The notes under the pieces are model-generated. The model ran no database searches, had not been told where the DNA came from, and was given only the letters and a program-made list of their open reading frames with translations. A program made the position numbers and the translations under genes. Below, piece after piece: positions 25,201 through 36,968 of a stretch of DNA of 64,000 bases; position 1 is the stretch's first letter, and each line of letters opens with the position of its first letter. The stretch lies in contig QRDG01000238.1 of assembly GCA_012064385.1 (NCBI GenBank), positions 310,001 through 374,000 on the forward strand, given 5' to 3'. This DNA comes from Puccinellia tenuiflora. Lineage: Eukaryota > Streptophyta > Magnoliopsida > Poales > Poaceae.

Positions 25201-28200
25201 ACAGCTTTGTGCATGGCAGCTGCTCTTAAAAAGGAGCATGAGAAAGGTAATTGCTGAATTTGCTTATACCATGTTCAATAGATATGAATGGACATGTCAG
25301 CTCCTTAAGGAGTTAAGGATAATGATACATTGGATGGAAGCCTGCCTTTCTCCACGTCATACCATGTTTGTTCTAATAGTATATTTGGCTTGTATTGCTA
25401 GAGGGCCGAGAGTTAGTAAGAATATTGCTTGCTGCCGGTGCTGATCCTACAGCACAAGATGACCCACACTGTCGAACTGCACTGCATACTGCAGCAATGA
25501 TCAATGATGCAGAATTAGTAAAGGTTACCTGATCGCTACATTTTTGTATGCCCTTTTGCTGTTCTGCTGTCTATATCAAAATATGACTTGCTTTGTCTTT
25601 GGTGTTTCTTATGACAGATTATTTTGGAAGCTGGAGTTGATGTAAATATAAGAAATGCTCAAAACACAACACCACTTCACGTTGCACTGAACAGAGGTGC
25701 AAACTCATGTGTTGGCTTGCTTTTAGCTGCCGGAGCAAACTGTAATCTGCAGGTATTGTGGCCGAGTATTTTTCAATCATTTTCAAAAGATATGCAAGTG
25801 GCCAACTGTATATTAGGAGTTATGTGGCCGACTTACCTTTGTACTCGTTCAAATTTTGTGATTTGATCATGGATTCACCTTCTAACATTTCAAATCCTAT
25901 ACTGTTCAGCCAAATATTTGTGTTAATCTGTGACTTAAGAGCAGTTCGGAAGGACCTTACTAGTGCAATGGTTTATAAATAATTTACTGTAGAAAGGATT
26001 AGTTACAGTAAACAATAAGGGAAACACATTAGTTCTGTGGCCACTAACAATCACTTCCTCCTCATAAACCTGTAATCCTGTATAAGAGGGGAAGAACTAA
26101 CTTGAGTAGTTCTGTATAAGAGGGCAAGAACTAACTCGAGTAGTTCTGCGGCCACTAACAACCACTTCCTCCTCATAAACCTATCAGGACACACACTGCT
26201 ATGTCTCTGAAACCAAATGTGTCATTGTCCCAATGTTACTTCCCATGTGTTTGCACGCGGAAGCATATGAACTTCCACCGAGTTACACATTCTAAATATC
26301 AAGCTCCAGCAAGCTTGGTAGATGAGCATGAAGAATAGGTGCATCCATTTCCCATATGACCCTCAGAGCATAAACAAGGATCACCCAATTCATGGACAAT
26401 AATTTGTTGGTTACCTAATAATTGCAAGACAAACACATGTTTTTAAAAATAATTTGTGTGCATCTAGGCATTTTTGTTTACATGCCAACTTAATTAATCC
26501 ACAAGATTCAGTTGCACTTGAGGTACTTATATGAGTGCTATTGGCTATCAATCTCTTTATGCTCTTTTGTGCTATGGATTGTTGGTTTGGTATAGGATGT
26601 ATCAAAATTGAATTTTGAGTTCATCGCTAGAGGAACATTTCTATGCTAATTTCGGCCTAAAATAAAGAAATGCATGCTGACAATCCTGATCTAAGTTGAT
26701 AAATAATTTAAAAGGATAGACCCAGTGCACGAGGCTCCCCACCTTGTGTGTCTGGGGAGGGATTATAGGAACCTAGTCTTATCCCTGCAAAGTGCAGTGC
26801 AGAGAGGCTGGTTCGAACCCAGGACCTCTTGGCACAAGTGGGGAGGACCTCACCACTGCACCAAGGCCTGCCCTCTAAGTTGATAAATAATTTACATCCA
26901 CTGAATTTACTATGATGGTATAAATTGATCCTTATGAAGTTGGAATGTGTTCCATCCTGTATTTCTCTTATACTTTTCTTTGGTTCTCCTGGCCCTTTTC
27001 CAGTTTAGTATTGTACACAAAATTGGAGTTCTGACATATTTATTTGTCGTTACAGTTCTATGTTTTCTTTGAAACCTGATTTTATTACCAGTACACCACC
27101 ATGTGGCAACACCAAGTATTCATCTGTATTTAATGTTGTGCTATATATGGTTAATCAGGATGATGATGGTGATAATTCTTTCCACATAGCTGCTGATGCA
27201 TCCAAAATGATACGTGAAAACCTGACTTGGGTTGTTCAAATGCTACAACATCCATCACCTGCTGTTGATGTGAGAAACCACAGGCAAGTTACTAGTGACC
27301 ACGTTTATCCCTATTTGTGATGGCCGCCCATTGTGTGGCGGGGAGAGTGTTTGTATTTCACTCATTATATTATTTTGAGGAATCCTTCTATCAGAATACA
27401 CAAAACTCTTTGGGATTATGGTGACAATACACCAAACATGACATTAAATTTATATTTGGTTGCTCAAGTAATTATCTCCATTTATTTAAAAGCCTCTCAG
27501 CAAGACTATTAAAAAAAGTTATCTTCTTTCACTTGCATTTGTTTTTGGTTATGGAATTGTGAAAATAAAACAGTACCATTAGTTGGTTTACTTTGTGCAA
27601 AATTTACTCTGCACATCATATGTGTACAAGTATGAAAATTGTTCCTCTCAACTACAGAGGCTGGACATTGCGAGATTTTCTGGAGAGGCTCCCACGAGAA
27701 TGGATTTCTGAAGAGTTGATGGAAACACTTGAAGATAAAGGGGTTCATCTCTCCCCAACCATGTAAGGAACTTATGTTGTATTACTTTTATATATCTTTT
27801 TGTAAAGTGAAATATGTTTGCTGTTTTCTTTCTTATTAGGTCTGATATTGATTTTTTGTTGCTTTCGACTTCAAATACCTTGGACAAAATTACTGTGTTC
27901 TTCTAGCTGGTCCTTGTGAATGCAAATTACTCCAGGATTATATTTAATGCATCTGCTTAATGCTATTGCCAGATATGAGGTTGCGGATTGGGTTAAATTT
28001 AGAAGAACAGTTACTTCTCCAGATTTTGGCTGGCAAGGTGCTGGACCCAGAAGCATTGGCTTTGTCCAGTCTATTGTAGACAATGATCACCTTATTGTAT
28101 CATTTTGTTCTGGAGAAGCTCGTGTTTTGACAAGTGAAGTTATAAAAGTCATTCCATTAAATAGAGGCCAGCATGTCCAGCTCAAACCTGATATTTTGGA

Positions 28201-31200
28201 GCCAAGGTAAATGTAACTTTTATGTTTTGTGCTTTCAGTACTACACCCTTTTTGTGCTGGTGTGTACCAGTGAAGTGAAGGAAGCAACACTTATTATGTT
28301 ATGCGAGAATAGCTATTCTATTTCATTGGGTCCGTGCATTTCACTAGCTTGTTTAAAAGCATGTTGTATATTTTTGTGATTTATCTGGGCTTAATATATT
28401 TAGAACAAACATGACACCATACGATGTTTCCGTTTGAACTGACACAAAATTGGAGTGAGGTTCTGCAATGTTTGCTTGTAGGCACCTGCTAGTAAAATGC
28501 CCACATGATACTAACAGCAGATAAATTCTGTGGTATTCCATACACTCCATCTGCTGTGCTAGGTTACAACGCTGATCAGGCTGTCTATTTGTAGGTCAAG
28601 GATCCATCAAACCAAAAATTTGGTGGAGACCTTCCAGTATACTACATATTCTGAATATGATTAGCTGTTTCAAGTTTATGTTTAAACTGATGTACTAGGA
28701 TTATGCCTATCCCATGTGGTCAAAATGACAACAGCCTGCAAATGATGTCTTGCTCTTGTACTTCCTTTGCAAAACAGAAGTTTGTGAATTAAATGAATGT
28801 CATTTGAGGTCCTCGGCAAAAGCATATGTCTTCTCATTTGCATGCTAGTGTTATTAATCTTCCAATATATATTAGTTTCAATAGCATATATCCACTAAAT
28901 ATGTAACCTAATGATTTGTGAAGAAAAAGAAAACTCTGTACTTCCGTTCTGTATGTAAAAATGAACCATCATCTGATACCCTTTTGTTTCTCCTTCAGAT
29001 TTGGATGGCGTGGCCAGTCACGAGATAGCATAGGCACAGTTCTCTGTGTTGATGATGATGGAATCTTGAGAGTTGGTTTTCCAGGAGCTTCTAGGGGATG
29101 GAGGGCTGATCCTGCTGAAATTGAAAGGGTTGAGGAATATAAGGTTGGCAACTGGGTTCGGATTCGTCCCTCACTAACTGTTGCTGTACATGGCATGGAA
29201 TCTATTACTCCTGGAAGCGTTGGTGTTGTGTACTCCATCAGACCAGACAGCAGCCTTCTATTGGGTCTCTGCTATCTGTCCAATCCATGGCTCTGTGAGC
29301 CAGAGGAGGTCGAACATGTAGATGCCTTCAAGGTATTTGTTCCGTACTTAACCATTCTCTTTTATCTGGTCCATAACTCCCCATACTCGGGTATCTTATC
29401 ATGAAATTCGGGGTTTTGTCGATGTTATAGGGGCATTTGTCTGCGCTTTTTGTTTGACTACATTTTGGATATATTAACTAACTAACTTTTTCCTTTGCGG
29501 GGAACATTTTGGATAACTAATCAACAACCAGTGGGAGTAGTAAAAGGAATCTTTTATATAATTGGTTAGTCAATTTTGTAATTGTTTCTTAACTAACTAG
29601 TTTTGACAGCGCCGCATTAGAAATGACGACCTGGCCCTTGCGTAGTTGTGTACTTCTGTGATCTTTCCTGTCCTATTTTGGTTTTGCTTTGTGTGATATT
29701 CTTGTATCCACGTATTTTCCAGATTGGTCATCAAGTTTGCGTAAAGAGGTCTATCGCAGAGCCCAGATACGGCTGGGGTGGTGAAACTCATCACAGCGTG
29801 GGAAAAATAATCGACATCGAGAGTGATGGTCTGCTTGTAATTGATATCCCTAATCGATCTGCACCTTGGCAGGCGGATCCATCAGACATGGAAAAGATTG
29901 ATGATTTTAAGGTATGGAACTTCCTACTTGTCCCTCTTTAGTTACTTGAAAGTTCTTTTGCCGTTTTGTGTTGGAGCTATTCTTCGTCCTGATGTTTGTA
30001 GAGCAAATCAATTGGACCCTTATCTTCTGTTTCTACTTGCAGGTTGGTGATTGGGTTAGAGTGAAAGCATCAGTCCCATCCCCGAAATATGGATGGGAGG
30101 ATGTGACTCGTAACAGCATCGGGATAGTTCATAGTCTAGAAGAAGATGGCGATATGGGTGTTGCTTTCTGCTTCAGAAGCAAGCCTTTGATTTGTTCAGT
30201 CGCAGACGTAGAGAAGGCGCAAGCATTTGAAGTGGGTGAAAAGGTTCATGTGTTACCTTCCATATCTCAGCCACGCCTTGGATGGTCAAATGAAACTGCA
30301 GCAACCATTGGAGCCATCTCAAGGATAGACATGGATGGAACTCTAAATGTCAAGGTTTCCGGCAGAAAAAGCTTGTGGAAGGTCGCTCCGGGTGATGCTG
30401 AGAGGCTATCAGCTTTTGAGGTTGGAGACTGGGTGCGTTTGAAACCAAGTATTGGCAGTAGACCTACTTATGATTGGAACAGTGTTGGGAAAATAAGCAT
30501 AGCAGTGGTCCATAGCATTCAGGACTCTGGTTACTTGGAGTTGGCAGGTTGTTTCAGGAAAGGGAAATGGTTAACTCATAACACAGACATTGAGAAAGTA
30601 CAACCCTTTAAGATTGGTCTTCATGTACGGTTCCGTGCTGGAATTTCAGAGCCCAGATGGGGATGGAGAGATGCAAAGCCTGATTCTAGAGGCATAATTG
30701 CAGGTGTTCATGCCGATGGAGAACTAAGGGTGGCCTTCTTTGGTGTGCCTGGGTTGTGGAAAGGTGATCCTGCAGATCTTGAGATTGAGCAAGTCTTTGA
30801 GGTTGGAGAGTGGGTTAGGCTGAAGAATGACACGGATGAGTGGAAGTCGCTCAAACCAGGTAGCATTGGGGTGGTGCATGGGATTGGATATGAAGATGAT
30901 GTTTGGGACGGGACCATTCATGTGGCATTTTGTGGTGAGCAGGAAAGGTGGATAGGGTTTTCTAGCCAGCTTGAAGGAGCCAGCAGGTTTGTCGTTGGTC
31001 AGCGTGTGCGGATTAGGTGTTGTATCCGTCAGCCAAGATTTGGTTGGTCTAATCATAATCATTCAAGTATAGGTACCATCTCATCTATTGATGCTGATGG
31101 GAAGCTAAGGATTCACACACCAGCTGGTGCCAGGGCTTGGCTGATAGACCCAGCAGAGGTGGAGAAAGTGGAGGAAGAGGAGGAAGTCTGCATTGGAGAC

Positions 31201-31599
31201 TGGGTAAAGGTTAAGGACTCGGTTGCAACCCCTACATACCAATGGGGCGATGTGAGCCACAACAGCATAGGGGTGGTCCACAGGGCTGGGGATGGGGAGC
31301 TCTGGGTTTCTTTCTGTTTCTGTGAGAGACTATGGTTATGCAAAGGTTGGGAGGTGGAGAAGGTTAGACCCTTCCGACGAGGTGACAGAGTACGGATTCG
31401 CCCTGGTCTTGTAACCCCGAGGTGGGGATGGGGAATGGAGACATACGCGAGTAAAGGCGAGGTTACAGGTGTGGATGCAAATGGGAAGCTGAGGATCAAG
31501 TTTCGGTGGAGGGATAGACTGTGGGTTGGGGACCCTGCTGATATCATTCTCGATGATATCCCATCACCGACGGAATCTTCTACTGGCTTTTGTTCATAG
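19240..31599 (+). CDS. KEG: KEG (KEEP ON GOING) RING E3 ligase with kinase-like, ankyrin and HERC2-like repeats (15 exons, 1646 aa)
   Basis: Exons: 19240-19976, 22903-23250, 23327-23557, 24069-24242, 24327-24660, 24737-24894, 25089-25246, 25402-25523, 25618-25752, 27159-27283, 27658-27762, 27973-28206, 28999-29332, 29723-29911, 30043-31599. The joined frame is 4941 nt and ends in TAG. A C3HC4 RING (Cys6, Cys9, Cys25, His27, Cys30, Cys33, Cys48, Cys51) is followed by a kinase-like domain (about 130-435; VAVK Lys174, CMSIKPSN 265-272 in place of HRD, DYG 285-287), ankyrin repeats (about 475-835) and 12-like HERC2 repeats (about 875-1640; for example GDWVRVK and GWSNETAATIG). Arabidopsis KEG is 1625 aa with the same order. 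In Arabidopsis KEG ubiquitinates ABI5 and other ABA factors at the trans-Golgi/early endosome. The donor of intron 10 is GC (CACAG then GCAAGT). The exon 4 acceptor (GTGAG at 24064-24068) is weak and is the least certain junction. Confidence 0.96.
20076..21220. repeat. three ~375-bp tandem repeats in KEG intron 1
   Basis: Copies begin near 20076, 20454 and 20825. Each runs from an ACATAGATC phrase through TTTGCATGAGTTTTT, GTACGGATACGTGTCCAGC and AGGAAGCTCGGAGCTC-like blocks to CTTCCAGTAAAATCCAGTT. The third copy has a small internal duplication (20880-20960). Similarity is high but not perfect. There is no coding frame. Confidence 0.85.
21597..21718. repeat. 61-bp direct duplication in KEG intron 1
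   Basis: Two near-identical units, each starting CTGCTGCAATAATATCTG and running to GTTATATTT, start at 21597 and 21658. Confidence 0.9.
26711..26873 (-). mobile_element. tRNA-derived SINE in KEG intron 9
   Basis: Read on the minus strand it starts GGGCAGGCCTTGGTGCAGTG (A-box-like TGGTGCAGTGG), has the B-box core GGTTCGAACC near 26812, and ends GGGTCTATCCTTTT. A perfect 21-bp target duplication flanks it (26690-26710 and 26874-26894; core TAAGTTGATAAATAATTTA). The length is about 163 bp. It lies 0.26 kb upstream of KEG exon 10 and is antisense to the gene. Confidence 0.85.
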
Positions 31600-33941
31600 T
31601 CTTGGGTATTCTTTTGACCCCATATACCTGATTCTTGCCCCTTCCATTGTGCAGTATTTCATATTATACTTAGTAAGATCGGAATCAGCAGTGGAGTTGC
31701 AAGTTGCACATAGGTATCTTCGGATAGGGATGTCAGGCTGTATTTTGCGTGTTGATAGGCAGGAGGGAAAGAAGAAAAGAGGCTGAAAACCTTGAAATAG
31801 ACATGACAACCACCACCCTAGGTTCTTACATGTATAATTATGCGGCTGACTCCTTTTTTCTCTTTCGGTGTATCATATAGCAGTGTACAGTTTCGGACCT
31901 GAATATTAATTTAATTGGTAGTTGCCCTGGTATCTGTACTTGTTTGGAGGTTGTGCTGGTAGATTTTCTACATCTTTGTGCAAAGTGTGTACTGTTGAGT
32001 GACAAACCGTGCCCCATTCCTGTAACTGGCATCCTGCTGCGATGCAGATCAAATGATGTTTGTGCGTTCTTCCAAAGCTGTTGCATCTGTTGTTGCGTTG
32101 TTCATAGTTTTACCAGCTATACTGCAAAATGTAGTTTATTTATGGCAAGCTTAGCAAAAACTCCGGGCTTCAGTTGCCAAAACGAAGCTATCTCTGATCA
32201 TATCAGCAGCTGCACCAAGGGCCCGTTCAAGTACTGATATATCATTATGGGAAGTTCACATATACCGTCCTGTTCAGTAGCAAGACAAGAAAACGGACAC
32301 GAGCAGTAACTAAACGTGCACAGCACTGTCTGGTCTTCGGACTCGAGAGGCAGCCGAACCTGACCGACAGCTTAACATTTTAGCGAACTTCACCAGTGAT
32401 ATTGTGCCTCTCCCTCTGTATCATGCACCTTTGATCTTTCGATCTGAAATATAAGAGCTGGTGCTGTTTAACTTGCCTAGCTGCATGCAGAGGGCAGAAC
32501 TTTCAAGTTTGCAACATTCATTACAATGTTATGATTCTAGTTACGAACTACAAAAAGGCCATTCCAGCCTAAGAAGAAAGGGCAGGAGCTCTTATCATGA
32601 AAACACAGAGAATACAGAGTCTTCAGAAGTGACTAATGCTGCACATCACTCCGACTATTCCCCCACATCAGTCACTACTGTCTTTAAGCCAGAACGATTC
32701 GTGCCTAAAATCTTCATCTTATCGACACAGTTCTGCAAGTCCACATCATATCATCACAAATTGCACATCATCATGTCGATCTTCTAAGTGGCATCTGTTC
32801 AGCATAAAAGGGGCAAAGTGCACCCGGCACCCTACCAGTTGGATCATCCATATACAACCACCAGTCTTCTATCATAGCTACCACCAAATCTCTACTAGTG
32901 CCTATTGCAACAACAAAAAATGCTAGGGCTCACTTAGGATACAAGAGTGGATAATATCGGTCGTTAGCTCGGTTCATCCCTACTAGTGCCTATCGCAACA
33001 ACAAAAGATGTTGGGGGTCACTTAGGAAACAAGACTGGATAATACCGATGGTTAGCTAGATTAGGTTGGGGGCTTGGGGCCAAGATGATTGAAGATTTTG
33101 TTGGTAAGCGTTTTGTAATGGCTGCTGACTAACAAGCTGATGTCAGTGCAGGTATCTTGACTGATCAAATGTGCATCAGAACAGAACATGCTTGGCCAAC
33201 TAATCAATGCATAAATGTAGTGATCGTGCATGACTCGGCCTACCCAAACCTGCCACTGCCATTAAACACTTTCTAGGGCGTCTTCGATCATCGAGAAACT
33301 TCCCTGTCAAAGTTCAGATAAGTGGTTCACAATTGGAGGAAAGAGTTCCTTTTTTCTAATGTGGAGGAAAAGAGTTTGTTAGTGCAACCACAATCATGAT
33401 TAGATATTCCTAACAACCCTGGCCATCCCCGAACCGATCCTACTTTAAGAAACAATTGTTGGTGATAATCATGTGAGCTTTCCAGTTATTTAATGTTTTG
33501 TTTACCTATTTTTCGCTTTCTTCACCCTTTCTTTCTTTTTTCCTTTTCTTTCCCACTTGGACAATCAGCGCACATGCATGAGTGAATGAATGATGGAGTA
33601 CCTTGCACAGCAACCAAATGCAACACTGGAGAAACCACGAGTGTGATTCCATGTTTCTCTTGTCTGTCATCGGAACGGTTAGGACAAGACCGACAGGCGC
33701 TGCCTGTTAGTACGTCCTAATTGTACGGTCATACACCGTGCACACATTGCAATTTGCAACACTGTAAATTGTAAGGACATATATATTTTTCCTGCTTCAG
33801 TAATTATGAGTCAATGAATTCTAGAGTCTAGAGCTGAAGATCACATTCTAAACCATCGAACCTCACAAAGTCGTGCCGCCACCTGTATCCTATTTGGCTT
33901 AAAAAGTTTCATTTAAATATTTAACCCCACGAACACACATA
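31600..33941 (+). other. KEG 3' UTR and intergenic sequence
   Basis: The first several hundred bases are probably the KEG 3' UTR. An 88-bp imperfect tandem duplication begins near 32892 and 32980 (CTACTAGTGCCTAT, then CACTTAGGA). No other gene or element ends were recognised. Confidence 0.45.
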
Positions 33942-34197
33942 CTCCCTCCGTCCGCGAATAAGTGTACGTTTTCCTTTTTTGGACGTCAAACGTTTTCAAA
34001 TTTAATCAAAATTTTACAAAAAATAGCAACATATGTGACATCAAATTACTATATTATTAAACTACATGTCAAGATGTATCTAGCGATATTAATTTAGTGT
34101 CATAAATGTTGTTATATTTTTCTAAAAAATTGGTCAAAGTTAATAAAGTTTGACTCAAGACATGTTTAAAGGTACACTTATTTAAGGACGGAGGGAG
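33942..34197. mobile_element. Stowaway (Tc1/Mariner) MITE
   Basis: The termini CTCCCTCCGTCC and GGACGGAGGGAG are classical Stowaway ends, with TA on both sides (33940-33941 and 34198-34199). It is 256 bp, AT-rich inside and has no ORF. Confidence 0.95.
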
Positions 34198-34199
34198 TA

Positions 34200-34214
34200 T
34201 GTGTAAGTCCCACA

Positions 34215-34245
<31 letters not shown>

Positions 34246-34619
34246 AGGTATAACTTCCTAGTTGTGTTCCTTCCCATCGTACGCGTTTTATAGTGTTTTG
34301 TTTTGCCGAAGGAATAAATATATTATTTTTCCCTTTTTAACTGCAAAATCAAAAGCAATAGGTGTACCTAATTATACTATGAAGAATAGCCCCATACATT
34401 GGTTAAATAATCAAACTACAGGAATTGCGTCGCTTTTAGGATGTTCGACTGCTAACTGACTTAAAAAAAGCATAACTTTTACAAGCCACGAGTTGTTTAA
34501 CCAGCGGAAGTGTCGATCCGCTAAATTAGTTGTTCTTGGTTGAAGCTCTTGCATAAAAATTTCTCCACACGACTATATGGTCCTACTACAGTAAGTCAAT
34601 AATTGTGTCGACAGGAAAC
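34200..34619. other. intergenic with (TC)n run
   Basis: A (TC)n microsatellite occupies about 34216-34245. No gene was seen in the rest. Confidence 0.6.
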
Positions 34620-34622
34620 TAA

Positions 34623-35213
34623 GGCCGTCCGTAATGAGGAACGACTTAGCCGTATCCAACGCACTCCAGGTCAGCAGCTGGTGTTAAGAGGCATGAGCCG
34701 GATATTAATGCCTCACCTAGTTTTGCATGTTAAGAGCCGGTTCTAAAATAAGAAACGGTTCTCCTCTCTTCCTTATTTAATGATGGTTCCACCTACGCAA
34801 AATTATGACGTGGCTATCTAAGATACTCCCTCCGTCATAGTTTACACGGCGCGCATGAGGTTTCTCTGTGCCCAAGGTTATCGCTAATTGGCTGTGAAAT
34901 ATGTTGCCTAGGACGTAATTTCAGCAAAGTATTAATGTCGTTAGTTACTCTACCAGGCCATAATCGAGTCATTTTCCTCCATGCATTGGTGTAGCGGATG
35001 CATGCAGAAATTCCAATCCGGGTACACACCAGCAAAGGAATAGGAAGGAGAGGAAACTGTCGGTTGAATTCCGTAACTCATGCGAGAATTAACTAGCAAT
35101 CAATGTAATCGTGCCTAAAATCTCTCTCAAAGTGAAACTGCATGATTTTGGAACCGCGCCGTGTAAACCGTGATGGAGGGAGTACGGTCCAACCTGGAGC
35201 ATTAGGGACGGCC
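34623..35213. mobile_element. Tourist-like (PIF/Harbinger) MITE with a nested Stowaway
   Basis: The termini GGCCGTCCGTAATG and the complement of GGCCGTCCCTAATG are flanked by TAA (34620-34622 and 35214-35216). Without the nested element it is about 232 bp. No coding capacity. Confidence 0.82.
34826..35182. mobile_element. Stowaway-type MITE nested in the Tourist-like MITE
   Basis: Ends CTCCCTCCGTCATAGTTTAC and its near-complement (GTAAACCGTGATGGAGGGAG) are flanked by TA (34824-34825 and 35183-35184). The inner inverted repeat continues through ACGGCGCG. It is 357 bp and has no intact transposase. Confidence 0.9.
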
Positions 35214-35570
35214 TAAGAGGAGTGTCGAGAGGAAATCTGGTTTGTGATCACAAATAGTTCTTATTACACCGACTCCACTGAAACAATGCCCACTGGAATA
35301 CAAAATGATAATAGGATGGGCAGATCATGAAGCAGAAACCATATACGAAATGCGAACGATCTATAGATTCCATGTACTTGTCAAAAAGTAGTGCTCCACA
35401 AATGAAATAAATTGTCCAAAGTCTTCATTTCTTCTGTGTACGTACTACCCTGCTATCGCAATCAGTTTCGATCAGAGAGGTTTGGTGAGCTAACACAAGT
35501 CAAGCCAAACATATACAACTAAGTTATAGTCGGTGGATCAAAGAAATGCATGGCAAAAAGGGGACATATT

Positions 35571-35712
35571 AAGGTGTCAAGGTGGGTTCCCGTCGGGATG
35601 TCACTTTTAGTGTATTTTGCCTTTTCTAGTTCAAATTTTTGTGTCAAAATTTACACTAGTAAAAGCAAAATACATTACAAGTGGGACTTAGATGGGATCC
35701 CACTTGACACCC
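35571..35712. mobile_element. small foldback MITE, hAT-like (8-bp TSD)
   Basis: Inverted arms of roughly 50 bp (AAGGTGTCAAGGTGGG inwards to AGTGTATTTTGCC, matched by GCAAAATACATT out to CCCACTTGACACC). The flanks GACATATT at 35563-35570 and 35713-35720 form an 8-bp direct repeat, as in hAT elements. It is 142 bp. Confidence 0.78.
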
Positions 35713-35720
35713 GACATATT

Positions 35721-36505
35721 GATATTGGATTCACATCGGGTGCAATAATTGGACACGGGAAGTTCCTACTGTTATACTAGTACCAACTATGAGAAAGAAC
35801 AGATTCGAAACAGTTTATGCGGTAGGCGACCCAGTTGGAATATCGTCCTTTTTGGCCAACAGATAAAGATTTTCATTGTAAAATGGATGGACAGTGAGGC
35901 ATCATACACATGCAATTCGTCGTGGTGAAAGAAAAAAACAGAAACGTGGGTGTGATGAGGCTCAAGGTTTTTGAGGTGGTATCTCTGTTTGGTGTCGGTG
36001 CTGTTCACGGAATGGCGGGATCTTGGGATGCTTTAAGCCTTGTTCAATAATTAGTGTATCTTTAGATTAGTGAGGATTATTATGGTCTGACTCCAAATCA
36101 CTAAAGTTTTTTTTTTGGTTCTAGTGTATTTGGTATGTTTTATTTCTATTTTTTCCTAGGATTTTCCAAACTCTAGTGTATTGGAAATAAGTGAAGATTT
36201 GGTGGGGGTTTCACCCAATCGCTATCTGGATTATAAATCCGCCCATGGGGGATACAACTGATTAGGTAATTTCACCCTAACGCTATTGCGTCTTAGGCCC
36301 TCGACGTAAGAGAGTCCGCGGCTGCAAACCTCTGGAGATGGAGATACCACGTAGTCAGTCACTGAGTCATGTGAGAGTGATTGACTACTAAACCTGAACT
36401 ACTCACAAGCTTAGCCAGCCAGCAGTGATGCCAACGACACTAGCTACCTCCGGAAATAAGACGTAGTAATGCTGTCATGGTCGAGGTTGACACCTCACCA
36501 CATAC
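35721..36505. other. intergenic, no gene seen
   Basis: AT-rich with a T run at 36110-36118 and phrases such as AGTGTATTTGG that may come from an old MITE. No paired ends were established. Confidence 0.35.
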
Positions 36506-36968
36506 TACGTGCGTAGCAGTCGCCTCCATCAGTATCCTACTACGACCGGCGACATGCATGACGTACGTCTCAAGACTGTTACCCTGGTGCCGTCACTAAC
36601 TATTTTTCATGGGGGAATGCTTCTGATTAGAAGAATTTACGTTGGCATCCGGAAAGAAGGACCGGCAGAATACAACGGAGACCAAAGGGTTCATATCACT
36701 TCTGGACTTCTGGTTAGAAGAATTTTCTCATGCGACTATATATGCGAAGGGAGGAACATAACTAAGACAACGTGCTAGTGTATGCCAAGAGAAAGTGCAA
36801 GGCCAGGTTCCATTTGATTACGGGTCACGGGTCACAGTTTACCAGATCCTGTAACCGTACCGGATTGCCCCCGTGCGTGCCTGGCATGCATGCATGCACC
36901 GCACCAAACCGACCAGGTGCTCGTCGGCGCGCACAAATCCGGCTGGAACGAGCGAGAGATCGATGGTG
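36506..36968 (+). repeat. duplicated segment copy A, left part
   Basis: Starting CGTGCGTAGCAGTC, this segment matches 54363-54555 and then 56251-56362 and 57231-57355. Its right part continues at 40094-40285 after the LINE insertion. No gene is recognised in the unit itself. Copy A lacks about 870 bp that copy B has between 56363 and 57230. Confidence 0.8.

Noticed and set aside
26089..26190. Short duplicated phrase (TCTGTATAAGAGGG and AGAACTAACT) as a transposon
   Set aside because: It is a small local direct repeat in KEG intron 9 without ends or target duplications.
29968..30042. Upstream extension of the KEG exon 15 frame starting MLELFFVLMF
   Set aside because: It is intron sequence that happens to be open. 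The TTGCAG acceptor at 30037-30042 and family homology place the exon start at 30043.
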